Assembly (NCBI RefSeq): GCF_027942865.1
Contig: NC_134509.1
Coordinates: forward strand, 11,806,017 to 11,870,016
Length of the DNA stretch: 64,000 nucleotides
Direction: 5' to 3'
From: Odontesthes bonariensis
Lineage: Eukaryota > Chordata > Actinopteri > Atheriniformes > Atherinopsidae
Positions 23,603-35,940 of this stretch are shown piece by piece (the first letter of the stretch is position 1; each line of letters begins with the position of its first letter). The translations under genes and the position numbers were made by a program. The notes below the pieces were generated by a model. It was not told the DNA's origin. It searched no databases and saw nothing but the letters and a program-made list of their open reading frames with translations.

Positions 23603-24733
23603 CTAGTTTTGAAATCCTTTTATTATAATAACGTACAATTGTCGTTTTTATGCACAGTAATGCTACGGTGATGCCATTTTAGGTTGACAATCTCATAGTG
23701 CCTATTTCTTTAATCACATTTATTATTGTGTCCCCTCCACTTTAAGATTTAACACTAGATGGCGACAAAGGTTCATGCTGTCGATATCTGTACAACACAT
23801 GTCATTGACATGTTTACTTATGTATTACTTATCAATTTCCTTTTTTTGTTTGTTTAATGTCATATGAGAATGACAGTTAATGACATGACAGCAAAGCACT
23901 GCTTCTGTGTCAAGTCTTGAGGAGAACTGGTCTACCACTGTCAGAAGAAATGTTCTGTGTGAATGTAATTTGGGAACTTTTCACTACTTGAAATGTTTTA
24001 AGACAGATTGAACCTCAGTCAAGTATTAACAGAATGTGGCTAAGCAAGCCTATGTCTTTATTTGATAGCTAGCAACAGAAGTATAATCATAAATATGGAA
24101 ACAACTGGTATTACCATGGCAATAGCTGAGACGGAAGATGTGATCACCAAAACTCACAGATTTCATGAGAATTAGTGGGGAATTTGATCATGGTAGAACC
24201 CACTAAATTTTCAGTGCAGGTTGTGATCACTTTTGTTAAAACGGCAAACAGAAGACAAACTCACTGAGAGCTCTTCCTCAACTGTTGCTGTTCCATTTTT
24301 TATGTCCTCAATGCAAATAAAGTTTTCAAAGCTTAGCAGGAGATTGTTGTTCTGTAATAGTCACTGAAAATGGGGAAAAAAAGAGGATCCCATATGAGGT
24401 TTCCAGCAAACTTTTTTATCTTTAATTCTGAACGAAAAAACAGTGCTTACATTTATTAAAACATATTCAAACATCAAACATCTTTGAAAATGTAAGGACA
24501 ATAAATGCAATCTTTCTGACTTCACTATCTGGCAGAAAACTGATGTAGAATGATGAACAAATATATACTGACCTATCACTAAGACATGAGAAAAGGTGAA
24601 AGAGGGAAGATGGAGCTAACACCTGTGACCTATATTGTGTTCCCTCACATAAGGGAACACTAAAAAAGCCAAAAATGCACTTCACTGTGCTAGAACCCGT
24701 GAAACTCTGAAACGTAGGCTTTTGTTCACAATG
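23603..24733. other. Spacer and aptx 3' UTR
   Basis: The right part should be the aptx 3' UTR. A minus-strand AATAAA lies at 24452-24457, about 280 bases past the stop. The left part shows nothing I recognise. Confidence 0.4.
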
Positions 24734-27700
24734 TTATCTGGGAAAGTGAGACTTCAGGTGCTCCTTCAGAGCAGGTATCGTTGACAACTCTTTGCGACAC
24801 ACATGGCAGCGGAGAGGCAGTTTCAACAGCTCACTGGTGCCTTCTTTTACGGTGACCTTTCCGTTTGTTTCAAGCATTTGAATGACATCTGTTGGAAGGA
24901 AAACACAGTGTTTCACAGCCATCCTGACAAATCTTCCTATGTCGTGAACTACATATCAAAACAAACAACAACAAAACTCCAATTTGCTTTTACCGTGAGA
25001 CTCCATGAAATAGTCTGTTGTAAAGGAGTTCCAATGCTTTTTGTTCTTTAAACACGGAGAGTCAAAGTCTTGGCTTATCACATGGAGGTGAACGTGACTG
25101 TAAGAGAATGTGAACGGTACAAACATATTTGTTAGAGGTGTGAACACCGCTGTGAAACTCATGCCTAAATTTCTTTAAGGCTCATATGTTTGCCACTAGG
25201 TGGCAGTAAAGTGTGAAGCTTATAGTTACAGGTACTCCAGAAACAAGGGGAGGCCACATAATAAAGCAATAGAAATTATTTTTACTTAACCACGCGTGGC
25301 CTGGAGGTACCCCTTTCACACACAATGACAAATTAAGTGCAACTTTCATTAAAGAATACATGACTCGAGCAAAAAGAAAATAATATTAAAAGATTATTTT
25401 TAATAGATAGCAACTTTTAATCTATTCCCTTTTCATTTTGAACAGCAGCTACAGTAAGAATGGCAACTTAAGGTTCAGTTACAAGTAGTGGAAAATACAA
25501 AGTGAACTAATGGGCCAAGATAATTTTTTGGAGGAAAAAGAGAAAAAAAGAAAGTTGTCACACGCAAAATCACGAACTGAGCAGTTCACATCAAGAAGAA
25601 GAATTGTGAACCCTGGACGACCCCCAAGCTCCAAATTCATATTTTTGCCATTGTTTCTAAGCCACACTGAAATTTGGACTGAAGATCCTCAAAATGCCAA
25701 CAAATAGTTTGCAAGAAGCCTTTGCTGAATGTTTCACAGTTATCGACTTAACAATATGAAGAACATGAAAGATTATCTTCTCCAGGTGTCACTCTCCTGC
25801 AGCCAAAGTTCGGTTCAGTGTCCAACGAAGTCCAATTATAATCAACTGCTTCTATTAAGCTATGTGAAATGGAAATGCAGTGTTATTGAAACTAATGGAG
25901 CAATAGGCTCAAAAGGTATCAAATGTTGAAAATTGTGTAGAACTTTTGCTAATGAAAGCTTTTTGGCAGAGCTGTAGCATTAGGTTCCATAAGAGAAGAA
26001 TTCTGCTGAAATAAATACCTTGTTAATAAAACCACTTAATGTAATATAAAAGGTACAAAAGCCTTTGCTTCATTATATCAGCAATAAATACTTTCCTATG
26101 AAATGTTTTGTGAGAACAAAAAAATTAAATCGCTCAAAAATACTTCAACAGTGTTTTTCAACCCTAAAAGGTATATGGAGTAAAATCTGTGGCATTTGAG
26201 TTCTTACTGCTGGACGAAATAACTAAGAAAAATCTTTTACTCTTTCTAAATCAGTCCATTGTTAGTAAATCACTCTGTGAGTGGAAAAAGCTCAGAGACC
26301 TGACAATCAAAAGTTCACATCAAATCATGGTTTGTGGCAGAGCTTCAGCATTTGGCAAAGGTCTAATGAAGTTTACAGACGTTTTCAAATAGATCTTGTT
26401 AAGGAGTCTGTAACATGAACGAGGAGACTTCAAGAAACTGGCATTCAATGAACCCTTTACTCTTCTTTGGACAGAACGGACATTCAACAGCTTTAAAACA
26501 CTTTTAGTGACACTGTGAGTTTCAGTTGAGCTGGAGCTCTGAAAGCATAAGATCTGATGCCTGAAATCATACAAAAATAATTCTAAATACAAAACAATCC
26601 AGGTTGCCATAGCAGGAAAATGGTTTGCACAACTGTAAACAACGCCAATGAGGTTCGTGTCCGTGTAACAGCTCTTACATAGTAATAATCATTTACCTCA
26701 TACTTGGGATGGCGTGGTAACCTGTGCGGAAACGTAGTGAGGCAGAGTCTGGACACTGCTGAACCATGCGGTCAGCAACCTGCTGCATGTGTTTCACCAG
26801 ATCACAGTGCTCTTCGTGTAAAGCCTTTAGACTGGGAATAGACTGCCATGGAAGGACTAGCCAGTGGTAGCGAGCTTTGGGGTATTTGTCTTTAATCACA
26901 ACAACTTTATCATCCTTGTACACCTAAACAAACAAAAAAAAAAGGTGTTATTTAAAGCTCTGACTTTTTAGCATCACTGCAATCATAAATCCTTCTCATG
27001 GAGCAGCCACCTGCATCTTGGGATCTTGCATTGAAGTCTTCAGGCCTTGGCTCCAATGTCCAACACTTTCCTATAACAGATTTCAGTCAACAAGTCTCTG
27101 TATAAAATACCAATTGCTACAGATAATCCATGCTTCAATCATCACATAATAGAACATTTGAAGTGTTTTATTGTTTCTTACACTTGTTTTTGTGGCTTCT
27201 CCAACACCGACTGAGTCCTTTTCCGTTTGTTTTGCCACTTTCATAATCTGAGCCTCTTTCTGGCTTTTGCTGTCTTCTAAAGCCGTCTCTCTTGGTCTTT
27301 TGGTGCCACTGTTGTTCCCAGTTGGATCCTCTTTGAACTGGACGGTATATGGGTAAAGCTGATTGACAACATGAAGCTGCTGTCCAGGCTTTATTTTGAC
27401 CTCATTGCCTTTACCCACCACCACAGAGTCTACAGAGGTGGGGTTTAGGCCCAGCTTTAAGAATAAAGATGGGAGATAGGACACTTTAGATTATGGGTAT
27501 TTAATAAAGTTGAGCATTGTCCTGCTTTATTCATTTTTTATTTTTTTTTATTTTACTTTATCTTACCTGTTTAACTTTGACATAACCTTTGTTGCATTCA
27601 GCTGTCAGTTGCACTGGTTGGGAAGTGATATTTGAAAAGGTTAAAGTTTGTTTTGAAAAAAAAAAGAAGTGCCTTTTACATTTCTGTAACTTCAACGATA

Positions 27701-28190
27701 CAAACATGTGTAAAATAAAATGTGTGGTGCGACTTCTGCACCTGACCTGACTAAAAAGAAGACTAGAGACGCATTTTAAAAACATCTGACACAAATGAAA
27801 CACTTTTCTCTTTGACAGAATAGGTCTCCCCTTGCCATGCAGCCAAATTAAAACATTAAAATTAAATAGTTAATTAAATTAAATAGTTCGGCAGAAAAAA
27901 TAAATTACATCAATATCGCATTGAAACATTGCGTCAGCATGTATTACTTACACTACATGGCATTTAATTTACCTTACTGATAGAAATGTTTTGTGCTTGC
28001 TCGCTTTAAAATTTGAGCTACTTGCTAGCAGCGTAGCGTACTGAAGTTTAATGTTGTTACCTTGCTGCCGAGAGCATTTCTTGTCTTTAATTGTCGTTTC
28101 TGGGCCTCGACCCACGACAACTGTGTGTAAATGAGGCAACTGAATGGGTTTGTGGTGACCCTCCTCGTTGATAAGCCAACAAGTTGGCAT
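24734..28190 (-). CDS. aptx: Aprataxin, DNA adenylate hydrolase
   Basis: Removes the AMP left on 5' DNA ends by failed ligation, in the nucleus. Seven coding exons: 28061-28190, 27567-27613, 27182-27454, 27011-27070, 26697-26923, 24994-25097 and 24734-24888. Phases agree throughout and give 331 residues. Order: FHA domain from residue 1 ([36 protein letters not shown]), which in the family binds phosphorylated XRCC1 or XRCC4. Then a variable linker with Lys/Glu, then the HIT domain ([35 protein letters not shown], and the active-site [14 protein letters not shown]). Last is a C2H2 zinc finger ([21 protein letters not shown]). All catalytic histidines are present. It faces dnaja1 head to head, as in mammals. 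Confidence 0.97.
25193..25206 (+). promoter_or_regulatory. CTCF-like motif
   Basis: CCACTAGGTGGCAG closely matches the core of the vertebrate CTCF motif. It lies just upstream (on the minus strand) of the aptx HIT exon. Sequence match only. Binding is not shown. Confidence 0.35.
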
Positions 28191-28400
28191 TTTATCATTT
28201 TATGAAGCTTTTCTGGATTTAGCAACGCGCCAGAACAGTCCACATTTGATGACTTGTCTCTAGTTTCGTCGCAGAGAAATGACGTAGGAGGAATCGAGGA
28301 CTGTTGTTGCGCGGTAGAGGCGAGAAGATTCTGGAAGAGTCGCTGTGAGCTGAAGTCTTGTGAGGGCTCTAAACGTTGTCTTCATAGAAGGTTTGGAAAA
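28191..28400. promoter_or_regulatory. Shared (bidirectional) promoter of aptx and dnaja1
   Basis: The aptx start codon (minus) is at 28190. The 5' end of dnaja1 must lie between here and its first coding exon at 29507. The interval holds a CRE-like TGACGTAG at about 28278, GC-rich stretches with CpGs, and a heat shock element. The dnaja1 non-coding first exon probably ends near 28390, but its donor was not fixed. Confidence 0.7.
28323..28337 (+). promoter_or_regulatory. Heat shock element (HSF site)
   Basis: Three alternating five-base units in perfect register: aGAAgaTTCtgGAAg (GAA at 28324-28326, TTC at 28329-28331, GAA at 28334-28336). This is the binding site for trimeric HSF1. It fits dnaja1, an HSP40 whose family is heat-inducible. 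Confidence 0.75.
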
Positions 28401-29526
28401 AGTAATTATTGGTACATGTTATATTCATAACAGAGTCAAATAGAATTTGTTGACCAAAGGCTGGGTAAACAACTAAGCTAGCATTTTTAGCCTAAGCAGG
28501 GCCAAGTAGCTAAATTAGCTACGTAGGGCCCGATATGTTCCAGTTTGTGTCCCTCACGCAAACACTAGGGTGGTAGAGGCAACTTTATCCATTGTATTAT
28601 GTTTCAATTAATTTGCCGAAGACGTTTGAAATTCATCAGAGTCGTTGGAAACATGTTCCTTCCTACCCATAAATGTTTTTAAGCCTTTAAAGACTCTGAA
28701 TCATCTGGATGGGAAACATTCCGTTCACTTAACATTTTAAAACAGTTTCAACTGGCTCATGAAAGGGAAACCTCTGCATAGGTAATACAACGAAAATGGC
28801 CCCCACCTGGTCCTGATAAGAAACAGTCGCTTCTGATAGAACGAGTTATTTCTGATGGTTTATTTTTCTGAAGCACATTTTTTAATTTACTTGAAATGCT
28901 TCTCGGAACTATCTGTCATTTCTCGTTTTTCAAGACACAAAGGGGAGCTTATCTACTCTGGAATGAAGCAGATTTAAATGGATCATGCTTACATATACAT
29001 AACCCATTCTTTGTTACATCACTGATTATATGTGACTTTAATGAAGGGCCCATTAGAACTATTTCCGTAGCGTTTTCCAAAAAATTAAACCCACTGGGAA
29101 CAGGTCGGAGATATCAACGTCATCGTTTCTTGTCTAAGCTTAACTATTAATCCTCTGTCTGCCAGAGTTAAAACCATCAGCTACAAATAAACATACATTT
29201 TATGCTCAGGTCAGACTGGAGGACCCATTTATTTATCCATCTATTTATTTATTTATATATTTATTTATTGTGACTTTATTTAAGCCCTAATGTCACATAT
29301 GAATACTTTTACATTTACTCATCACATAACTTGCAATTGCTTTTCATCAAAATTCTTACCATAGGACTAACATGCAGCCAAAGACCATGTTTTTTGTTTT
29401 TTTACATTAGATTTTACAGATGTTTAGTAGCTTTAGTTGATTTAGTAGTAGTTGGAATCACTATTTTAGCACTGATTTTATACATATATTTCTTTTTCTT
29501 TCCCAGGTTATCCATCAAGACAAAAC

Positions 29527-32500
29527 ATGGTCAAGGAAACAGGCTTTTATGACACATTAGGTGTTAAACCGAACGCAACCCCTGATGAATTGAAAAAGGC
29601 GTATCGCAAGCTAGCCTTGAAATATCACCCTGACAAAAATCCTACAGAAGGAGAGAAGGTAAGTGCCTTCCCATCACCTTTTTGTAAACAGTATCTGCAT
29701 TGTCGGAGATGTCTTTTGACCCTGTTGTTTTGTTTTTGTTTTTTGCTTAAGTTCAAGCAGATCTCGCAGGCGTATGAGGTGTTGTCAGATGCCAAGAAGA
29801 GAGAACTGTATGACAGAGGAGGTGAAAAGGCGATAAAGGAAGGAGGAACAGGAGGTGGTGGCGGTGGTGGAGGTTTTGCATCGCCCATGGACATCTTTGA
29901 CTTGTTTTTTGGTGGAGGCAGTCGGATGCACAGAGAGCGGAAAGGTAGGCGAGCGTTCAGAAAATAAGTGGTGGGCTTAGATATTTTGTAGGGATTATGA
30001 AATGTCCCTACAAAATTCAAAATCTCCCCAAATATGAAATCATGAAAATTTAGTGGTTTGTTTGATGAGGCAAATTTTTCTCTGATTTATATCTTCAGGC
30101 AGATCCAATTCAGTTGAGGAGGAAGTTTCAGTGTTAGACTTTCTGTTTAAATGGTCCTCCCCTGCATCACATTTGATTTATGTGCATCAGTTCTGATTTT
30201 TGCCAAGCAACTTAGTTTATCAGTAACAAAATGTACTTGTTGTGTTTAATGAGGCCCCTTTTCATTCCACCAGCAGTTTTTAGTACACTGGGCTCTTTGA
30301 ATAGGTATGTGCAATCTGAATCTCTATGTTGGTGATAAAGGTCAAGAATGAAGGACATTGTGACATCTCGCAACTCACATTGCTAAACCATGAAATTTTG
30401 AAGGGCCTGCTTTATAGCTGGTGTTTGGATTCCACAAACTATTTCACATGATGAAAATTGGCATTAGTTTTAAAATCTTACAGACTGAATCATGAAGTAA
30501 CTGTCCTCTCCAAATGTTTCTAGTCCAGATCGTGCAGTTTAACTTGAGAAATGATTCAGTTAAATTATTTATTTTTTTTGTTCTAAAATGAAGAAAAAGT
30601 TCAATGAACGTTTGTCAAGGTGTTGAACGGTGCATCGATAAAATCTTGTCAGAAGCAAACTGAGCTTTGTCCGTGTCACTATATGAAGTTCTATGATTGT
30701 CTTCAGATGTACTATCATGATGATGTAGTACTGTGGACAACGTCCGCCACTAGGGGGCAGTCCTGATACAGACAACAGGTGGAGCTATGGGCAGAACAGA
30801 TGAATGGATAAAAATGGTTCCTGCCAGTGATGCACCCACAGTTGGGTGACAGGATTCCCTTACCCTGTTGTAAATATGTTGACACATGTATCTTATAAGG
30901 CCTGAAATCAACAAAAATCAGTTGTAGTTACTGAATGGAGAATTTCAAGGTACATCATGCTGTGTTGCAAGTTGGGACAAGAGTGCCATGCTATTAAATG
31001 AACCTTTCCTGTGTCTGCTACAGTGGTTACCTGGTTAAGTTTTGTGCGTTATGAAATTGGTCAAAAAAGAAAAATGAAGAGTGGAAGAGATGGACAGGGG
31101 AAAATGGAGAGAGAACGGGGAACAGCTTAGGCGAGGATTAATTGCAATCCCAAAGAAGAACAAAATTCTAAGTGAGGGTTTGGTCTTGGCTCTATGGTGG
31201 CCAATCCATCCATTTTCTATACTGCTGAATCCGTCGGTCGGGTCGCGGGGGGGCTGGAGCTTATCCCAGCTGTCAATGGGCGAGAGGCAGGGTGGTACAC
31301 CCTGGACAGGCCGCCAGTCAATCACAGGGCTGGTGGCCAATCCGTGTGTGACAATGTTGTTTTCGTTGTTTCAAGCACTTGTTCAGTCGGAGCAAATGAA
31401 TCGTGTGAGCTGACTTGATTTGTTTCGGGCACATGACACTAAACTGAACCTGGACCTGACCATTGGATCCATCCGCAGATCATTTGCTTAGTCAAACTCA
31501 GGCGGTGACTTCTTTTTGGCCTGGCTATGTAGATCAGTATGCTGGACTGCATCAGTAACACTGGGGCATTACATCTGCCCACATTTCAGTACAGGATAAA
31601 TTACTTGTGTGATCTGAGTGGGAGCACTTTTTTCTTTCTTTTTTGAATGATAGAGATCCAATAAAGGTCATGAATAGTTCCACAGTGGCTGGGTGCAAGA
31701 ACTTCCAATACACTAGCCAGTGATCAGATCAGATCCTCTGCATCCAAACCTAATTTTGATCTCAGTTATTTACCAAAATAAGTGCCAAACTTACAAAAGC
31801 ATTTAGCTGTAAGTTAATTTTTAGCATGACATAGGCAATGGCTTTTATCATTTTTATCAGTCACATTATTCATGAGAAACATTGAGTAAAGTCTTGGGCC
31901 TTGTTAAAAACATGTATTGTTCTTATTGCAATGAGCACATTTGTCAGCATTTGTCATGATAATTAACATTATTTGTGTTGTGTTATGAGGAGATGGAGAC
32001 CTAAGCCTTTTCCCAGTCTTATGCTAGAAACTGTATTTTCAAAAAACAGTGATATGTCTGCCAATGTGATGTTTTCTTTGTTTGTTTTCGATACAGGGAA
32101 GAACATTGTTCATCAGATTACAGTGACTTTGGACGATCTTTATAATGGAGCAACAAGAAAACTTTCTGTACAGAAGAACTGTATTTGTGAAAGATGTGAA
32201 GGTACGTCTTTTGCTCATCCAAGTTACTTGTTTTAAAAGCCGTTGTTGCATATGAAGAACTGCAGCCCTAACAATTTTCCACACATCTTCAAAGAAGAGC
32301 TTATTGTGAGAACACAAACGCCACCTTGGACTGCTTGTACAGGTCACCGTAGTAAAATCCAGACCCAAATCTCCGCTCATTTCTTTCAGTGCTCATGTCT
32401 GAAAACTGCCTTGTTGCCTTTGTGTTAAAAGTAGCATAAAAATGTTGCCGTTAAAAACAAAGATCAAGTCACTTGTCAGAAATGTAACATTTTTCATCAG

Positions 32501-35500
32501 AAGTCCCCTTTCACTCAGTCCCAACACGAGAAGCAACATCCATGTTGATCAGAGAATAAGTTTCTGATTAATCATGACATGTCTGAGACTCAAATTACCC
32601 ACCAGACAAATGATTATGTAGTGATGTTTGATGAAGTGATTATAAACCTTTGCAAGCGAAGACCAGTTTCCTTTATCGGTACATGCAGTTGCTGAAAGTG
32701 TTGAAGTTTGTTGCTTGTTTGTCTTTAGTGTAAGTTAGTGTGTCTGCTGCTGAAGCTAAGCTGCAGCATTTATACATTTACACCTAAAAGTGGTCAAATT
32801 TTGTCACTGTTCACCTTCCTGCTTTCTACACAAGCTCACTAAAAAGGATGTTTGTGTGAGGCTAATGGCCTCATTTAATCTACAGTTTGACCTGTGTGTC
32901 ACCAGGCTGCTGGAGAATGAGCTTTCCTTTCCCTCAGCCTCTGAAATATATCCCAACTTCACCTTTGGCAGAGTCTATGAAACATCTGAACAGCAGGAAT
33001 GTTTTCAGCTCCCTATTCAGCAGCATACTCGTCAAAACACACACACACACACACACAGACAGCTTGTTATCCCAGTGAAAGGTTGAGGCTGCCTGCAGCA
33101 CTCCCCTGCTCCAAACAAACTGTGTGCCTTCGCAGCACTCAAGGTTAACTGGATTTGACAAGTAGATAATATGCCAAGGCCTCACTGGCTGCACGTCACA
33201 CTTTCTAGATAAATGAAAGAGTTTTGGTTGGAACAGGCTGAAAAAATGATCATAGCAATTAATGGATCAGCAGCCTTTCAGGCTGATGGAAAGAGAGAAC
33301 GTTTTCATTCAGGTCTTAGTTTTAGTCTCTGAGCTGCCTGTGAGTTCTCCCTTCCTCCCAAAGGCATTATTAGTGTGTAGCCTCTGTGACAACAGCTTCA
33401 ACCCACTCAAACATTTCCGACTGAATTTGACAGGAACAGGCTGAGGAAAAGCAGAGAGAGAGCTGAGAATCTGAATCTGTGACTTATTTTTCCCCCCAAC
33501 GGCATGTGCAGCCATCGGCAAAGAAGTTGAAAATTAGTGAAGGAATCCATCTAGTTTAGAAAGAAACTATGATTTGATACAGAAGACACATTAAAAGACA
33601 AGATATGAAAAAGTAGAAAAATCCAAACTGTTGGGATGTTTTCTAAAAGTTTTAAATGAATAGCTGAAAGCAGTTGATGGGGGGGTAATCGACAGTAAAT
33701 CTTAACTGAAAATGATAGCTGGATTGGTGAGTTTAAGTGTTCAAACTGTCAAATCGATCTAAATCCTGGCAGTTAAATCGTATGAAGGAAATTTGAACTA
33801 GTTGATTAAAAAATTAGATTAGATTATTTTGGATTCCAACAGAGCTTAACTGTATGACTGTCATCTTGTCAATGATCACAAAAAATCTCGTTACTTTGGA
33901 GGCAACGGACAAACAGAGACACATACACAAAACAGATTCAGCACAGTTGATGACTCACTCAGGCACTGCAAGCTTTCGAAAATAAAGTGTAGGGAAGTAG
34001 CTGCGAGCTGCCCTTTAACTTGTAGATGCAGTCTTAATTCCCCATCTTTTTTGTCTTTGTTGAATTGATGAACCGTACAAACCTTGACCTCGAGCAATTG
34101 TGAAGCCGCCGCACGAAAAAACTGGAACATGAGCTTTGTCGCGATCGTTGACCACATTTACGTGTACAGCAATATTTCATCATTGGCACAAAAATGACAT
34201 TATTGTCATCCACATTGCTGACGGTTTTATCTCCCCTGATAGGTCGTGGGAGTCGCAAAGGAGCTGCTCAGACGTGCCTGTCTTGCCACGGCACAGGAAT
34301 GCAGGTCCGCATGCACCAGCTGCTACCTGGTATGGTACAGCAAGTGTCTACCGTGTGCCACAGCTGCCAGGGACAAGGACAGAGAATCAACCAGAAGGAT
34401 CGCTGCAAAGCGTGTGGAGGAAGGAAGATTCTGCGGCAGAAGAAAATTTTGGAGGTCCACATAGACAAAGGTGAGAGAGAAGTGAGAATTTCTATCCGTC
34501 TGTTTCACAACGAATCGGTTAAAGCATCGTGTGACGTCGGGACTTGACTGTCACAGGAATGAAAGACGGCCAGAAGATAGTTTTCCATGGTGAGGGAGAC
34601 CAGGAGCCAGGACTTGAATCGGGCGATATCATCATTGTCTTGGACCAGCGTGAACATCCACTTTTCACCAGGTCAGAAAATACACTGCCGTCACCTGTGC
34701 CGATTGTTGTAGTGGTAGTATGAGTCCAGCTCTAACAAAAAAAAAAACATGCAAGCAACAGACACTCTGTACACCAGGGTTGTAATGTGTCATTGTAATT
34801 TAATGCAGAAGTTGGAAAAGTGTCTAAACGAAATTAGAGGGAAGGGAAAATTTTAAGTCAATATTTATGAGGAGCAGTGCAAATGTGCAGCTCACCCTTA
34901 ATATAAGATTACCTGTGCGAGTTGTTCACCTTGTTTTTGCTGCTGTCGGCAGGAGAGGAGAAGACCTGCTCATGTCCATGGAGTTACCGCTGGTCGAGGC
35001 TTTGTGTGGCTTCAAGAAGCCCGTTCAGACAATGGACAGCAGAACTCTCCTCATCACGTCACATCCAGGTAAGACGAATCACTCACCGCTCAGCTGCAAC
35101 TCCACTGGTGATCAGGTTTTTTTTGTTTTGGTTTTTCCAGAATTCTGTTTATAATAAATAGTACAAAGCCTTTTTTTTTTTTTTCTCTCAGATGACTGAT
35201 TTTAAATGACAATACATAAAGATATAAGATGACATGAGCATGAGTGCATTTATTATGGAGTCAGAGTCTCATCATATTTCTCGGGTGTCTACCACTCTGT
35301 CATACTTCTAACCGCAGGGGAACTTGTCAAGCCCGGAGACACCAAATGCGTCATGAATGAAGGGATGCCCACGTATCGCAGACCTTTTGAGAAGGGACGT
35401 TTAATTATTCACTTTACGGTAAGACGTCCTAAAAGCCTTTCCACTACCTGTCTGAGTTTTCTTTTACTTAAATTAGTAAAGTGCCATTGAAAAGCACAAA

Positions 35501-35940
35501 ATGTCTATCTTCTCTCATATGCTAACAAACCACACGGTCGGCACGCTCATTTGTGTCTTTTCTCGGCTTGTATGCCTGCTTCACCAATACAATACCAACA
35601 GCTCGAGAAAGGGATGAGCGTTCATGCAAAGAGGATGATGGCTTAGTGCTGCGCTGCCATGTATACACAACTCTGGTAATAAATGCTTTGTGGTTGCTAT
35701 CATTAGGTGGTGTTCCCACCAGCCAACTTCCTCCCCAAAAACAAGCTGAAGGAGCTTGAGCGCTACCTCCCAGCGAAGACGGATGCAGAGCAGCCAGACA
35801 GTATGGATGAGGACCTCTACATCTACGCCGATCTGGAGGACTGTGACTTAGAGAGCAGGCGACGACACAGGCATCAGTACTACTACATGGATGAAGACGA
35901 CTATGCCAGCACTGGTGGCGTTCAGTGCCAGACATCTTAA
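29527..35940 (+). CDS. dnaja1: DnaJ (HSP40) co-chaperone subfamily A member 1
   Basis: Type I J-protein that delivers unfolded clients to cytosolic HSP70 and stimulates its ATPase. Eight coding exons: 29527-29658, 29752-29944, 32097-32201, 34243-34470, 34557-34671, 34953-35068, 35318-35418 and 35707-35940, in consistent phase, 407 residues. J domain from residue 6 with HPD at 34-36 (LKYHPDKNP), split by the first intron. Gly/Phe region with an eight-glycine run and [12 protein letters not shown]. Four zinc-binding repeats: [32 protein letters not shown]. Client-binding C domains ([37 protein letters not shown]). The end GGVQCQTS carries a CaaX farnesylation site. An A1 rather than A4 identity rests on the aptx and smu1 neighbours. 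The 3' UTR runs about 1.5 kb. Confidence 0.95.
30747..30760 (+). promoter_or_regulatory. CTCF-like motif in dnaja1 intron
   Basis: CCACTAGGGGGCAG is a near-perfect CTCF core, in the 2.2-kb intron after the J-domain exons. Found by eye. Binding is not shown. Confidence 0.4.
31198..31340 (+). repeat. Short interspersed repeat (ATCCATTTTCTAT family)
   Basis: CCATCCATTTTCTATACTGC, then GGGGGGCTGGAGCTTATCCC, then ACACCCTGGACAGGCCGCC is a widespread fish repeat, here about 140 bases long in a dnaja1 intron. It has no coding capacity. Confidence 0.7.

Noticed and set aside
28025-28243. Alternative aptx start in another frame at 28243
   Set aside because: The frame lacks the FHA sequence. The frame starting at 28190 continues in phase through all later exons.
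35522-35935. Minus-strand frame of 137 codons at the dnaja1 3' end
   Set aside because: Antisense of the last dnaja1 exon, with no domain or splice support.
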